Shown here piece by piece: positions 1 to 5,082 of a stretch of DNA of 5,673 bases. This stretch comes from Candidatus Aminicenantota bacterium (GTDB lineage: Bacteria; Acidobacteriota; B3-B38; Guanabaribacteriales; B3-B38). Made by a program: the position numbers and the translations under genes. Under the pieces are notes generated by a model. It did no database searches and was not told the DNA's origin. It saw nothing but the letters and a program-made list of their open reading frames with translations. Position 1 is the stretch's first letter. The number at the start of each line of letters is the position of its first letter. The DNA lies in the NCBI GenBank assembly GCA_029880275.1, contig JAOUOQ010000129.1, forward strand, positions 1 through 5,673. The letters are read 5' to 3'.

Positions 1-18
1 CGCTATGTCATCACTCTA

Positions 19-414
19 TCAATCAATGTCCTTTTTTTCCAATATCTTCAGGATATTATGTAGCCCCTTTTTCAGCAACTTGAGTTTAGCCGAAAGCTTA
101 TCTTCTGCCGGAAGGTGCTCCTTTCCTTGCCGACCGGATTCCTCTTTTAGCTTCGCTCGTGCACCGGCAATAGTGTAACCATCTACCTGCAACAGCTCCT
201 TGATGTGGAGGATGGTTTCTATATCCTTTTTCTTGTAGAGTCGTTGCCCGCCTTTGTTCTTCATCGGGGAGAGCGAGGGGAACTCAGATTCCCAGTAGCG
301 GAGGACATAGGGTTCGGTCTGAGTTAAGCGGGCTACCTCACCAATTTTGAAGAAGAGCTTATCGGGTAGTTTTGGCATTCGGTTCATCTCAAGGTTTATG
401 CTTGCATTTATCAT
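19..414 (-). CDS. MerR-family transcriptional regulator (IHF-linked type)
   Basis: A small helix-turn-helix regulator of 131 residues from the longest start. Residues about 21-89 form a MerR DNA-binding domain: the FFKIGEVARL helix-turn-helix entry, the YVLRYWESEFP signature (36-46), the GGQRLY wing (55-60) and a GYTIAGARAKL helix (79-89). The rest (about 100-131) is Lys/Leu-rich and probably a short dimerising helix. There is no cysteine anywhere, so thiol-based metal or redox sensing as in classical MerR proteins is unlikely, and no effector domain follows. Family members of this type often lie just downstream of an IHF-subunit gene, as here. The start is uncertain. The first ATG overlaps the upstream gene by 26 bases and has no Shine-Dalgarno. 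An ATG at 387 sits one base after the upstream stop (TGA-G-ATG), which suits translational coupling, and an ATG at 378 gives the protein length closest to what I recall of the family. Target genes cannot be read from the sequence. Confidence 0.88.
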   Translation of the reverse strand: MINASINLEMNRMPKLPDKLFFKIGEVARLTQTEPYVLRYWESEFPSLSPMKNKGGQRLYKKKDIETILHIKELLQVDGYTIAGARAKLKEESGRQGKEHLPAEDKLSAKLKLLKKGLHNILKILEKKDID

Positions 415-697
415 CTAAGGGGGAGTTTACAAATTTTATCAGGAACCTGGCTGGATGAAAACTCAGCCATTGACGAGGTGGGATAAGAACTGATGCTCCT
501 GTTTTGGGGTTTCTGCGCAATCTTCCCGCACGCCGGCGCAGCTGGAAGGTGCCGAAATTGCTGAGAGTAATCTTTCTGCCTTTAATGAGTTCCATTTTTA
601 TTATTGATAGGGTGAGCTCTAATATTTCGTCTGCCTCCTTTTTGAGGAGACCACCATGGCGGTTATATATTAACTTTGATATTTCTTTGCGTGTCAT
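389..697 (-). CDS. IHF/HU-family DNA-bending protein
   Basis: A 102-residue member of the bacterial histone-like family that binds and bends DNA as a dimer. The N-terminal helices begin with MTRKEISKLI, the body has the family's (L/R)xFGTF turn as SNFGTF (46-51), and the beta-arm carries RNPKTG (62-67) whose Pro64 corresponds to the proline that intercalates into bent DNA. The gene starts 16 bases after the mglA-like gene and runs into the MerR-like gene, matching the common ihf-merR pairing. It is therefore more IHF-alpha-like than HU-like by context, but the sequence alone does not settle alpha versus beta or homodimer. The C-terminal part is atypical: the usual (R/K)xxxFxPG becomes QWLSFHPARF, followed by a tail of about 15 residues (SPLDDKCKHKP end) beyond the normal IHF/HU length of 90-100. 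There is no purine-rich ribosome site before its ATG; the upstream bases are C-rich, so translation may be coupled to mglA. Confidence 0.9.
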   Translation of the reverse strand: MTRKEISKLIYNRHGGLLKKEADEILELTLSIIKMELIKGRKITLSNFGTFQLRRRAGRLRRNPKTGASVLIPPRQWLSFHPARFLIKFVNSPLDDKCKHKP

Positions 698-713
698 AAG
701 GGCGGGGGAGTTA

Positions 714-1634
714 TTATTTACGGCTTAATTTGATATTAAGGGAAAGCTTCAGCTTTATCTCCCTGGTATCTTGGTCTACCTTCAATTCAATAGGGACGGT
801 TATCTCTTTTTCCTCTTCCTTTGGTTCCTCTAGAGGAGTGCTTTCTAACATGATTTCTTCCTCTTCTTGTGGGGTGCTTGGCTCAGATTCGAGGAAAGGG
901 GAGGTTTCTAAGAGCAGCTCTTCTGGCTCTTCCTGGGGAGCTTCTTCTTGGTAGCTGCCAGATAAAACAGGTTCTTCTTCTCGCAAGGAGGATGGTACGG
1001 GGATTTTATCTTCTGCTTTTATTGGCTCGGCTTCAAACTCTTCAACATTTAGCTCTCTGGAGATTTTGCTCATTACCGAAAGGGTGATCTCCCGCAAGCA
1101 TTCATACACCCCTATGCCGTGAATGGCGATGGCTTCGAAGTGGGGCACCCCATATCTATTCAACATTCTGTTAAGCTCTTCGACCGGGGCTATCTTCAAG
1201 AGGTCTCTTTTATTGAACTGAAGAATGTGGGGGAGGTCTTTGAGACTCATTCCCTGCTCCCGGAGGTTCTTCTCGAGGTTGTCTACGCTCTCCAGATTAG
1301 AGTCCATCAACTCCTTTTGGGAGTCGGCGACAAAGACTATCCCATCAGATCCTTTTAACACCAGCTTACGGGTGGTGTCGTAAACCACCTGGCCAGGCAC
1401 CGTGTAGAGCTGAATTGTGGTCTGAATCCCCTTGAAGCTCCCGATTTCAAGAGGCATAAAGTCAAAGAAGAGGGTGCGGTCTTCACTGGTTGCCAGGGAG
1501 ACCATATTCCCCCTGTCCTCTTCGGGGAGATTGTTGTATATATACTGCAAGTTGGTGGTTTTGCCACTTAGCCCTGGTCCATAGTAGACAATCTTTGCCG
1601 TTATCTCTTTAGTGGCGTAGTTGAAAAATACCAT
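714..1634 (-). CDS. mglA: MglA-like Ras-superfamily GTPase with acidic C-terminal extension
   Basis: A small GTPase of the bacterial MglA group, the polarity switch of gliding and type IV pilus motility in Myxococcus. Residues 1-195 form the G domain. The P-loop GPGLSGKTT (19-27), the switch I/beta region with Arg53 (EDRTLFFDF), TVPGQ (78-82) with Gln82, and NKRD (141-144) are all present. Arg53 and Gln82 fall at the same numbers as the intrinsic arginine finger and catalytic glutamine known in MglA, so GTP hydrolysis should be intact. Typical MglA ends near residue 195. This protein continues for about 110 residues: a Glu/Pro/Ser-rich linker (about 198-278) and a terminal segment (279-306) of alternating hydrophobic and charged residues ending LKLSLNIKLSRK. 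No mglB (GTPase-activating partner) lies in the window. The start is fixed by GGAGG at 1641-1645, six bases upstream. It heads a three-gene unit behind its own promoter. Its cellular role here is inferred; it could equally be a SofG-like relative that positions pilus motors. Confidence 0.9.
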   Translation of the reverse strand: MVFFNYATKEITAKIVYYGPGLSGKTTNLQYIYNNLPEEDRGNMVSLATSEDRTLFFDFMPLEIGSFKGIQTTIQLYTVPGQVVYDTTRKLVLKGSDGIVFVADSQKELMDSNLESVDNLEKNLREQGMSLKDLPHILQFNKRDLLKIAPVEELNRMLNRYGVPHFEAIAIHGIGVYECLREITLSVMSKISRELNVEEFEAEPIKAEDKIPVPSSLREEEPVLSGSYQEEAPQEEPEELLLETSPFLESEPSTPQEEEEIMLESTPLEEPKEEEKEITVPIELKVDQDTREIKLKLSLNIKLSRK

Positions 1635-1640
1635 TTTGCG

Positions 1641-1645
1641 CCTCC
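1641..1645 (-). promoter_or_regulatory. Shine-Dalgarno of the MglA-like gene
   Basis: GGAGG on the minus strand lies six bases before the ATG at 1634. It fixes the start, which also aligns with the N-terminus of known MglA proteins. Confidence 0.85.
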
Positions 1646-1709
1646 AATAGGGGCGGACTTGTCAGTTGCCAACTTTGTTGGATAGATAACAGCATAATAT
1701 ATCCTCTTA

Positions 1710-1738
1710 AAGATAACATAAATAATCTTTTAAGTCAA
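1710..1738 (-). promoter_or_regulatory. Sigma70-type promoter for the mglA-IHF-merR unit
   Basis: On the minus strand, TTGACT (1738-1733) and TATCTT (1715-1710) are separated by 17 bases. The -10 is preceded by TGT, giving an extended -10 (TGTTATCTT). Transcription would begin near 1703, leaving a leader of roughly 70 bases before the mglA ATG. The leader contains a short CCAAC-AAA-GTTGG hairpin (1681-1669). The site lies in the only sizeable gap between der and mglA, so the three downstream genes can be expressed independently of der. Predicted by eye from consensus match only. Confidence 0.6.
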
Positions 1739-1740
1739 TT

Positions 1741-1761
1741 TATTTATAAGTATTACAAATA
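1741..1761. repeat. Imperfect AT-rich inverted repeat upstream of the mglA promoter
   Basis: TATTTATAA-GTA-TTACAAATA forms two 9-base arms with one mismatch around a 3-base centre. It begins two bases beyond the -35 hexamer of the predicted mglA promoter (about -38 to -58) and also directly follows the der stop codon. It could be a protein-binding site or a weak end-of-transcript hairpin for der; it lacks the GC-rich stem and T-run of a standard terminator. In such AT-rich DNA chance is also possible. Confidence 0.35.
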
Positions 1762-1763
1762 TT

Positions 1764-3080
1764 TTATTTCTTTCTAAGCTCAATTTTTATGGGAGTACCA
1801 TAAAAGCCGAAAGCCTGCCTTATCTGCTCAGTCAGGTAACGCCGATAGGCGGGTGTGAAGTTTCGGGGGTTGTTCACAAAGAATACGAATCGGGGAGGCC
1901 TGATATCGACCTGGCTTCCATAGAGAATCCGGGGTTTTCCTCGTCTTTTTGGGGAAGGAAGCCTGGGGGAAATCACCTTATGGATCGCCTGATTCAGCAC
2001 AGGAGTGGGGACCCTAAGGCTCATGCTTATGAATACCTGCTGAACCAGGTCGAATATTTTGAACACCCTCTGCCCTGTTTTAGCTGATATAAAGAGTGTG
2101 GGAGCGTAACGGAGAAAATGGATTCTCTTTCTTATCTCCTTCAGGTAAAGGTCGGTATTCTTCCACTCGGGAGGCATCAAGTCCCATTTGTTTACCAGTA
2201 TAACTACCCCCCGTCCCTTTTTCTCGGCATAGGTCGCGATGGCTACATCTCCGCTGGTGATTCCTTCGGTAGCATCAAGCAGCAGGAGTATCACATCAGC
2301 CCGCTCCAGGCTTTGCCGTGCCTTTAGCACACTGATTATCTCGGCTGGTTCCCGAAGCACTCTTTTTCTTCTTATGCCAGCTGTGTCGATGATGCGGTAT
2401 TTTATATACTCATAAGAAAATAGAGTATCGATGGAGTCTCTGGTGGTTCCCGGCTCCTCGCTCACTAATACCCTCTCTTCTCCCAGTATTTTGTTTACCA
2501 GCGATGATTTGCCCACATTGGTTCTGCCGACCACTGCAATTTTAATCTCCGGTTCCTCTTCTTTCTCCTCTACCTCTTCAGCGGAGGGTAGCTGCGAGGT
2601 TATCAGGTCGAGCAACTCCCCTATACCGCGTCGGTGCTCTGCGGAGATAATGCAATTTTGAGCAAAGCCTAATTGGTAGAATTCTGCCGCTTCTTTTTCC
2701 AGCCCGGGATGGTCTACCTTGTTTATCACCAGAATTATTGGTTTGTTATGTTTTCTCAGGAGGCGGGCAATCTCAGACTCCAGCGGGGAAAGCCCGCTTC
2801 TTACATCAACTACAAATAGAAGCAAATCGGCATCTTTTACTGCCCTGAATACCTGCTCTTTTACCTTCTCTGTCATTTCCTCAGAGGCGAATAAATCTAA
2901 CCCTCCGGTATCAATAAGACTGAAGCTTCTCCCTTCCCATTCCGCCTGGCCATAGAGCCGGTCCCTGGTCACCCCCGGGAGACTATCCACGATTGCCTTT
3001 CTGAGCCCACAAATCCGGTTGAAAAGAGTGGACTTACCCACATTTGGTCTACCGAGAATGGCGATTTTAGGAAGAGCCAT
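1764..3080 (-). CDS. der: Ribosome-assembly GTPase Der (EngA)
   Basis: Der is the essential GTPase with two tandem G domains that assists late maturation of the 50S ribosomal subunit; 438 residues matches the family's usual 430-490. G domain 1 has GRPNVGKS (10-17), PGVTRD (35-40), DTGG (57-60), NKVD (120-123) and SAEHRRG (146-152). An acidic linker (about 167-178) leads to G domain 2 with GRTNVGKS (185-192), PGTTRD (210-215), DTAG (232-235), NKWD (297-300) and SAK (332-334). The last ~85 residues are the KH-like domain that contacts RNA, ending in the usual basic tail. The second P-loop has Thr where nearly all Der proteins have Pro (GRPNVGKS); the Lys-Ser pair that binds phosphate is kept, so the domain should still bind nucleotide. 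The ribosome site before the ATG is weak (AAAGAGAA). The gene is divergent from the HU-like gene and separated from the mglA unit by 129 bases with an independent promoter. Confidence 0.98.
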   Translation of the reverse strand: MALPKIAILGRPNVGKSTLFNRICGLRKAIVDSLPGVTRDRLYGQAEWEGRSFSLIDTGGLDLFASEEMTEKVKEQVFRAVKDADLLLFVVDVRSGLSPLESEIARLLRKHNKPIILVINKVDHPGLEKEAAEFYQLGFAQNCIISAEHRRGIGELLDLITSQLPSAEEVEEKEEEPEIKIAVVGRTNVGKSSLVNKILGEERVLVSEEPGTTRDSIDTLFSYEYIKYRIIDTAGIRRKRVLREPAEIISVLKARQSLERADVILLLLDATEGITSGDVAIATYAEKKGRGVVILVNKWDLMPPEWKNTDLYLKEIRKRIHFLRYAPTLFISAKTGQRVFKIFDLVQQVFISMSLRVPTPVLNQAIHKVISPRLPSPKRRGKPRILYGSQVDIRPPRFVFFVNNPRNFTPAYRRYLTEQIRQAFGFYGTPIKIELRKK

Positions 3081-3142
3081 CGATTATTCTCTTTATCTTA
3101 CCGGGAATTTTTGTTATAAAATAAAAGAGCATCTATTAAAAT

Positions 3143-3172
3143 ACTATAACATAGCTAAGATGTGGTCGACAA
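3143..3172 (-). promoter_or_regulatory. der: Candidate der promoter
   Basis: On the minus strand, TTGTCG (3172-3167) and TATAGT (3148-3143) are 18 bases apart, about 60 bases upstream of the der ATG. It is the best match in the divergent gap but has a mediocre -35, so it is weaker on paper than the opposing HU promoter, whose -35 begins 20 bases away. Confidence 0.35.
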
Positions 3173-3192
3173 TCACTTTGGCAAAATATTTC

Positions 3193-3221
3193 TTGACAAG
3201 GATAACTTGGACTAATATAAT
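3193..3221 (+). promoter_or_regulatory. Perfect-consensus sigma70 promoter for the HU-like gene
   Basis: TTGACA (3193-3198) and TATAAT (3216-3221) are exactly 17 bases apart, a full match to the primary sigma-factor consensus. Transcription would start near 3228, giving a short leader of about 20 bases that carries just the ribosome site. Such a promoter suits an abundant chromosome-architectural protein and argues against the upstream ATG at 3227 being the real start. Confidence 0.85.
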
Positions 3222-3235
3222 GACTTATGTTTTCC

Positions 3236-3244
3236 AAAAGGAGG
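3236..3244 (+). promoter_or_regulatory. Shine-Dalgarno of the HU-like gene
   Basis: AAAAGGAGG ends six bases before the ATG at 3251. It decides between two in-frame starts: the ATG at 3227 would place this site inside the coding region and would lie at or before the predicted transcript start. Confidence 0.9.
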
Positions 3245-3250
3245 CAAGGC

Positions 3251-3520
3251 ATGATCAAATCGGATATAGTTAATGAGATATCCAACGTTGCCGAAATCAC
3301 CAAGGTGAAAGCCGAAATTGCGGTAAAAGCGATTTTCGATGCTATGAAAAGATCCCTTGCTCGCAAGGAGAGGATTGAGCTCAGGGGTTTCGGAATCTTC
3401 CAGGTTAAGCCTCGCAAGAGAGGGATAGGAAGAAACCCTCGGACCGGGGAAGAGGTCAAAATTCCTCCCGGATATACCATCCGCTTTAAACCCGGGAAGA
3501 ACTTATTAAGTATTAAATAA
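3251..3520 (+). CDS. HU-family DNA-binding protein
   Basis: An 89-residue histone-like DNA-bending protein, close to the 90-residue norm for HU. Residues 1-40 form the helical dimerisation part (MIKSDIVNEI...). ELRGFGIF (43-50) is the family turn, GRNPRTG (60-66) is the beta-arm tip with intercalating Pro63, and YTIRFKPGK (75-83) is the conserved final strand. It matches the family consensus much better than the other HU/IHF-like gene at 389-697, so this is the better candidate for the general nucleoid protein. It stands alone: divergent from der, with its own very strong promoter and a 238-base gap before the next gene. The start at 3251 is chosen from the ribosome site; an in-frame ATG at 3227 would add eight residues (MFSKRRQG) unlike any HU N-terminus. 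No clear terminator hairpin follows the stop. Confidence 0.95.
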   Translation: MIKSDIVNEISNVAEITKVKAEIAVKAIFDAMKRSLARKERIELRGFGIFQVKPRKRGIGRNPRTGEEVKIPPGYTIRFKPGKNLLSIK

Positions 3521-3675
3521 ATCCATCCCTTTGATTTCTTCTTTCAAATTGACCGGGTTCTGTAGGCTAAAAGGAAGACTCTGAGCCTCAAGATTCTATT
3601 GGCTTCTAGTAATAATATAATCTATCTGGCAATAATAAAGCTCTTTCGCAGCACTACTTATTTCCTTGTAGTTTC

Positions 3676-3704
3676 TTGACACCCACCACCAGGTGCTATA
3701 TACT
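3676..3704 (+). promoter_or_regulatory. Strong sigma70-type promoter for the site-2 protease gene
   Basis: TTGACA (3676-3681) and TATACT (3699-3704) are 17 bases apart, one mismatch from full consensus. Transcription would begin near 3711, about 48 bases before the TTG start. The spacer contains the palindrome CACC-A-GGTG (3687-3695), which could be an operator. Confidence 0.75.
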
Positions 3705-3743
3705 TAAAGCTCAAAACTTACGGATTCATTGGAAAAGTGAAAG

Positions 3744-3750
3744 AAGGAGG
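3744..3750 (+). promoter_or_regulatory. Shine-Dalgarno fixing a TTG start
   Basis: AAGGAGG lies eight bases before the TTG at 3759. It is a near-perfect ribosome site and is the reason the protease is annotated from a TTG codon. Confidence 0.85.
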
Positions 3751-3758
3751 CTTAGCTG

Positions 3759-4700
3759 TTGGAGAGCTTATCCGGGGAAGAGAGGTTAACCGCTGCTCCA
3801 TTGGTGCCAGAAAAAGGGCCGAGGATATTTATAAATATTATTCTCTTTATCCTGACGATAATCACCACCTTTATCATTGGTGCTGTTGACAATTTAGGTT
3901 TCCAATCCAACGAGCCTATCGTATTCGACCTCGGTTTTATCCATAAGATTTTTGACGACCCCTCTATATTACGCCATGGATTCTATTTCTCCATCGCTAT
4001 TATGGGCTTCCTCCTCAGCCATGAGTTAGGGCATTACTTTACCTGCCGCCGATACAAAATTAAGGCGACTCTCCCTTACTTTATCCCCGCACCCACTTTA
4101 GTGGGCACTTTTGGAGCCTTTATCAAGATTAAGTCTCCGATAAAGAACAAGAAGGCACTTTTTGATATCGGAATTGCCGGTCCTCTGGCCGGCTTTGCAG
4201 CAGCATTGCCCACCTTGATTATCGGTCTGAAGCTCTCCAAGCCGATTTTAATTCCCCCGGTGCATAAAGGCCTTTATTTGGGCATAGGGGAGCCGCTTCT
4301 CTTTGACCTTATAGAGCGTGTATTTTTGCCAGTTTATCCTGATAATTACGACCTGCTCCTGCACCCCATAGCTCTTGCAGGATGGTTCGGATGCCTGGCA
4401 ACGGCGTTAAACCTTTTGCCAATAAGCCAATTGGATGGTGGGCATATAAGCTATGCCATCTTCGGTAAACATTATTCTAAGGTATCATTGGGTGTTTTTT
4501 CGGTGATAATTCTGATGGGATTCATTACCGGCTTTCCAGGATGGTTCTTCTGGGGATTATTGATCTTACTGCTGGGGCTGCGGCATCCTCGAACTCTCAA
4601 TGATGAGCTCCCCCTTGATGGAAAAAGGAAGCTCCTGGGTCTATTAGCCCTTATTATTTTTATCCTTACTTTTATGGCTAAACCTATCTATATCAGCTGA
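3759..4700 (+). CDS. EGY-like site-2 intramembrane metalloprotease (peptidase M50)
   Basis: A 313-residue polytopic membrane protein of the S2P/M50 family, zinc proteases that cut substrates inside the membrane. The zinc site is SHELGHYF: His88, Glu89 and His92. The third ligand is Asp226 in NLLPISQLDGGH (218-229). GTFGAFI (116-122) and AGPLAGF (140-146) match the conserved core. The overall pattern, including QLDGGH and no PDZ domain, resembles the chloroplast EGY/cyanobacterial S2P-like branch rather than RseP. Hydrophobic segments are at about 22-42, 76-95, 136-158, 203-222, 243-258, 262-274 and 290-308. A soluble N-terminal stretch of about 20 residues comes first. Start is TTG, supported by AAGGAGG eight bases upstream and a strong promoter. 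No sigma or anti-sigma gene is adjacent, so no substrate can be named. The 3' end overlaps the opposing zinc-ribbon gene by 57 bases; those bases encode part of the last membrane segment here. Confidence 0.93.
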   Translation: MESLSGEERLTAAPLVPEKGPRIFINIILFILTIITTFIIGAVDNLGFQSNEPIVFDLGFIHKIFDDPSILRHGFYFSIAIMGFLLSHELGHYFTCRRYKIKATLPYFIPAPTLVGTFGAFIKIKSPIKNKKALFDIGIAGPLAGFAAALPTLIIGLKLSKPILIPPVHKGLYLGIGEPLLFDLIERVFLPVYPDNYDLLLHPIALAGWFGCLATALNLLPISQLDGGHISYAIFGKHYSKVSLGVFSVIILMGFITGFPGWFFWGLLILLLGLRHPRTLNDELPLDGKRKLLGLLALIIFILTFMAKPIYIS

Positions 4701-5054
4701 GAGCTTATCTTTGCTCGCTTTTCTGCTCTCCTCTATTAGCTGCCGGCATCCTTGAAGCTCATCCTCTTTGACCATCAGCCGGTAGATTGGTTCCCCCTTA
4801 TCTTTGTCACTGCGAAATATGGGGGGCAAGATTCGCTGAAACCTCCCCTTGGAGAGCAGCACTACCTGGTAGCCATGGAACTCAAGCAGGCTTTTGATAA
4901 CCATAATCTCCGCCAGGCTGTCTGAGAAAAAGACTGGAGCCCACTCGCCCTTCTGCCCGGAGCTTAAATATATCTGAGGAGAAGAGCTCCCACAATAAGG
5001 GCACAAACTCTTCTCTTTTTGATAAGTTTTATGGCATACGGGGCAATAAGGCAT
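4644..5054 (-). CDS. Zinc-ribbon and DUF2007 domain protein
   Basis: A 136-residue soluble protein with no signal peptide. Residues 1-22 form a zinc ribbon with two CxxC knuckles (Cys4/Cys7 and Cys18/Cys21). Residues about 40-108 match the pattern of DUF2007, a small ferredoxin-like fold sometimes labelled a putative signal-transducing protein: WAPVFFSDSLAEIMVIKSLLEFHGYQ starts it (split here as WAPVFFSDSLAE and IMVIKSLLEFHGYQ), and IYRLMVKEDELQGCRQLIEE ends it. The tail (112-136) is Lys/Asp/Ser-rich and probably disordered. The start is supported by GAGGG nine bases upstream. It follows the DUF362/ferredoxin gene by 28 bases in the same direction and is probably co-transcribed. The biochemical function of DUF2007 is not established. 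The 3' end overlaps the protease gene antisense. Confidence 0.85.
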   Translation of the reverse strand: MPYCPVCHKTYQKEKSLCPYCGSSSPQIYLSSGQKGEWAPVFFSDSLAEIMVIKSLLEFHGYQVVLLSKGRFQRILPPIFRSDKDKGEPIYRLMVKEDELQGCRQLIEESRKASKDKLSADIDRFSHKSKDKNNKG

Positions 5055-5082
5055 TGCACTTATCCCTCGTTTTTATTACCCT

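Larger units (their letters stand above)
3521..3758 (+). other. Intergenic gap between HU-like gene and site-2 protease gene
   Basis: No coding frame of note. The first part has only weak dyads: TTTGA/TCAAA around 3531-3547, and AGGCT/AGCCT near 3563-3588. None has the stem-plus-T-run form of a terminator. A lone TATAAT at 3616-3621 has no acceptable -35. The right end holds the protease promoter and ribosome site. No tRNA or known riboswitch was recognised. Confidence 0.6.

Noticed and set aside
1..18. Possible start of a further gene downstream of merR
   Set aside because: The only start codons on the minus strand there (GTG-ATG-ACA-TAG) run at once into a stop, so nothing can be supported before the window edge.
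504..728. Open frame on the plus strand opposite the IHF-like gene
   Set aside because: It is a shadow of a convincing family member on the other strand, and its product matches nothing recognisable.
730..954. Serine-rich open frame on the plus strand
   Set aside because: It is the antisense image of the Glu-rich linker of the MglA-like gene (GAA/GAG codons read as TTC/CTC/TCT). It has no ribosome site or family resemblance.
2610..2620. A third near-copy of the AACTCCCC motif
   Set aside because: It lies on the opposite strand inside der, matches only eight of nine bases and is not near a start codon.
3227..3250. Upstream ATG extending the HU-like gene by eight residues
   Set aside because: The strong Shine-Dalgarno lies inside this extension and the predicted transcript starts at about this ATG, so the start at 3251 is preferred.
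3136..3480. 114-codon open frame on the minus strand opposite the HU-like gene
   Set aside because: The HU-like gene on the plus strand has the promoter, ribosome site and family motifs; this frame has none.
3550..3610. Possible tRNA or RNA gene suggested by a GGTTC and AGGCT/AGCCT pairing
   Set aside because: No cloverleaf can be drawn: no acceptor stem pairing and no proper T-loop consensus.
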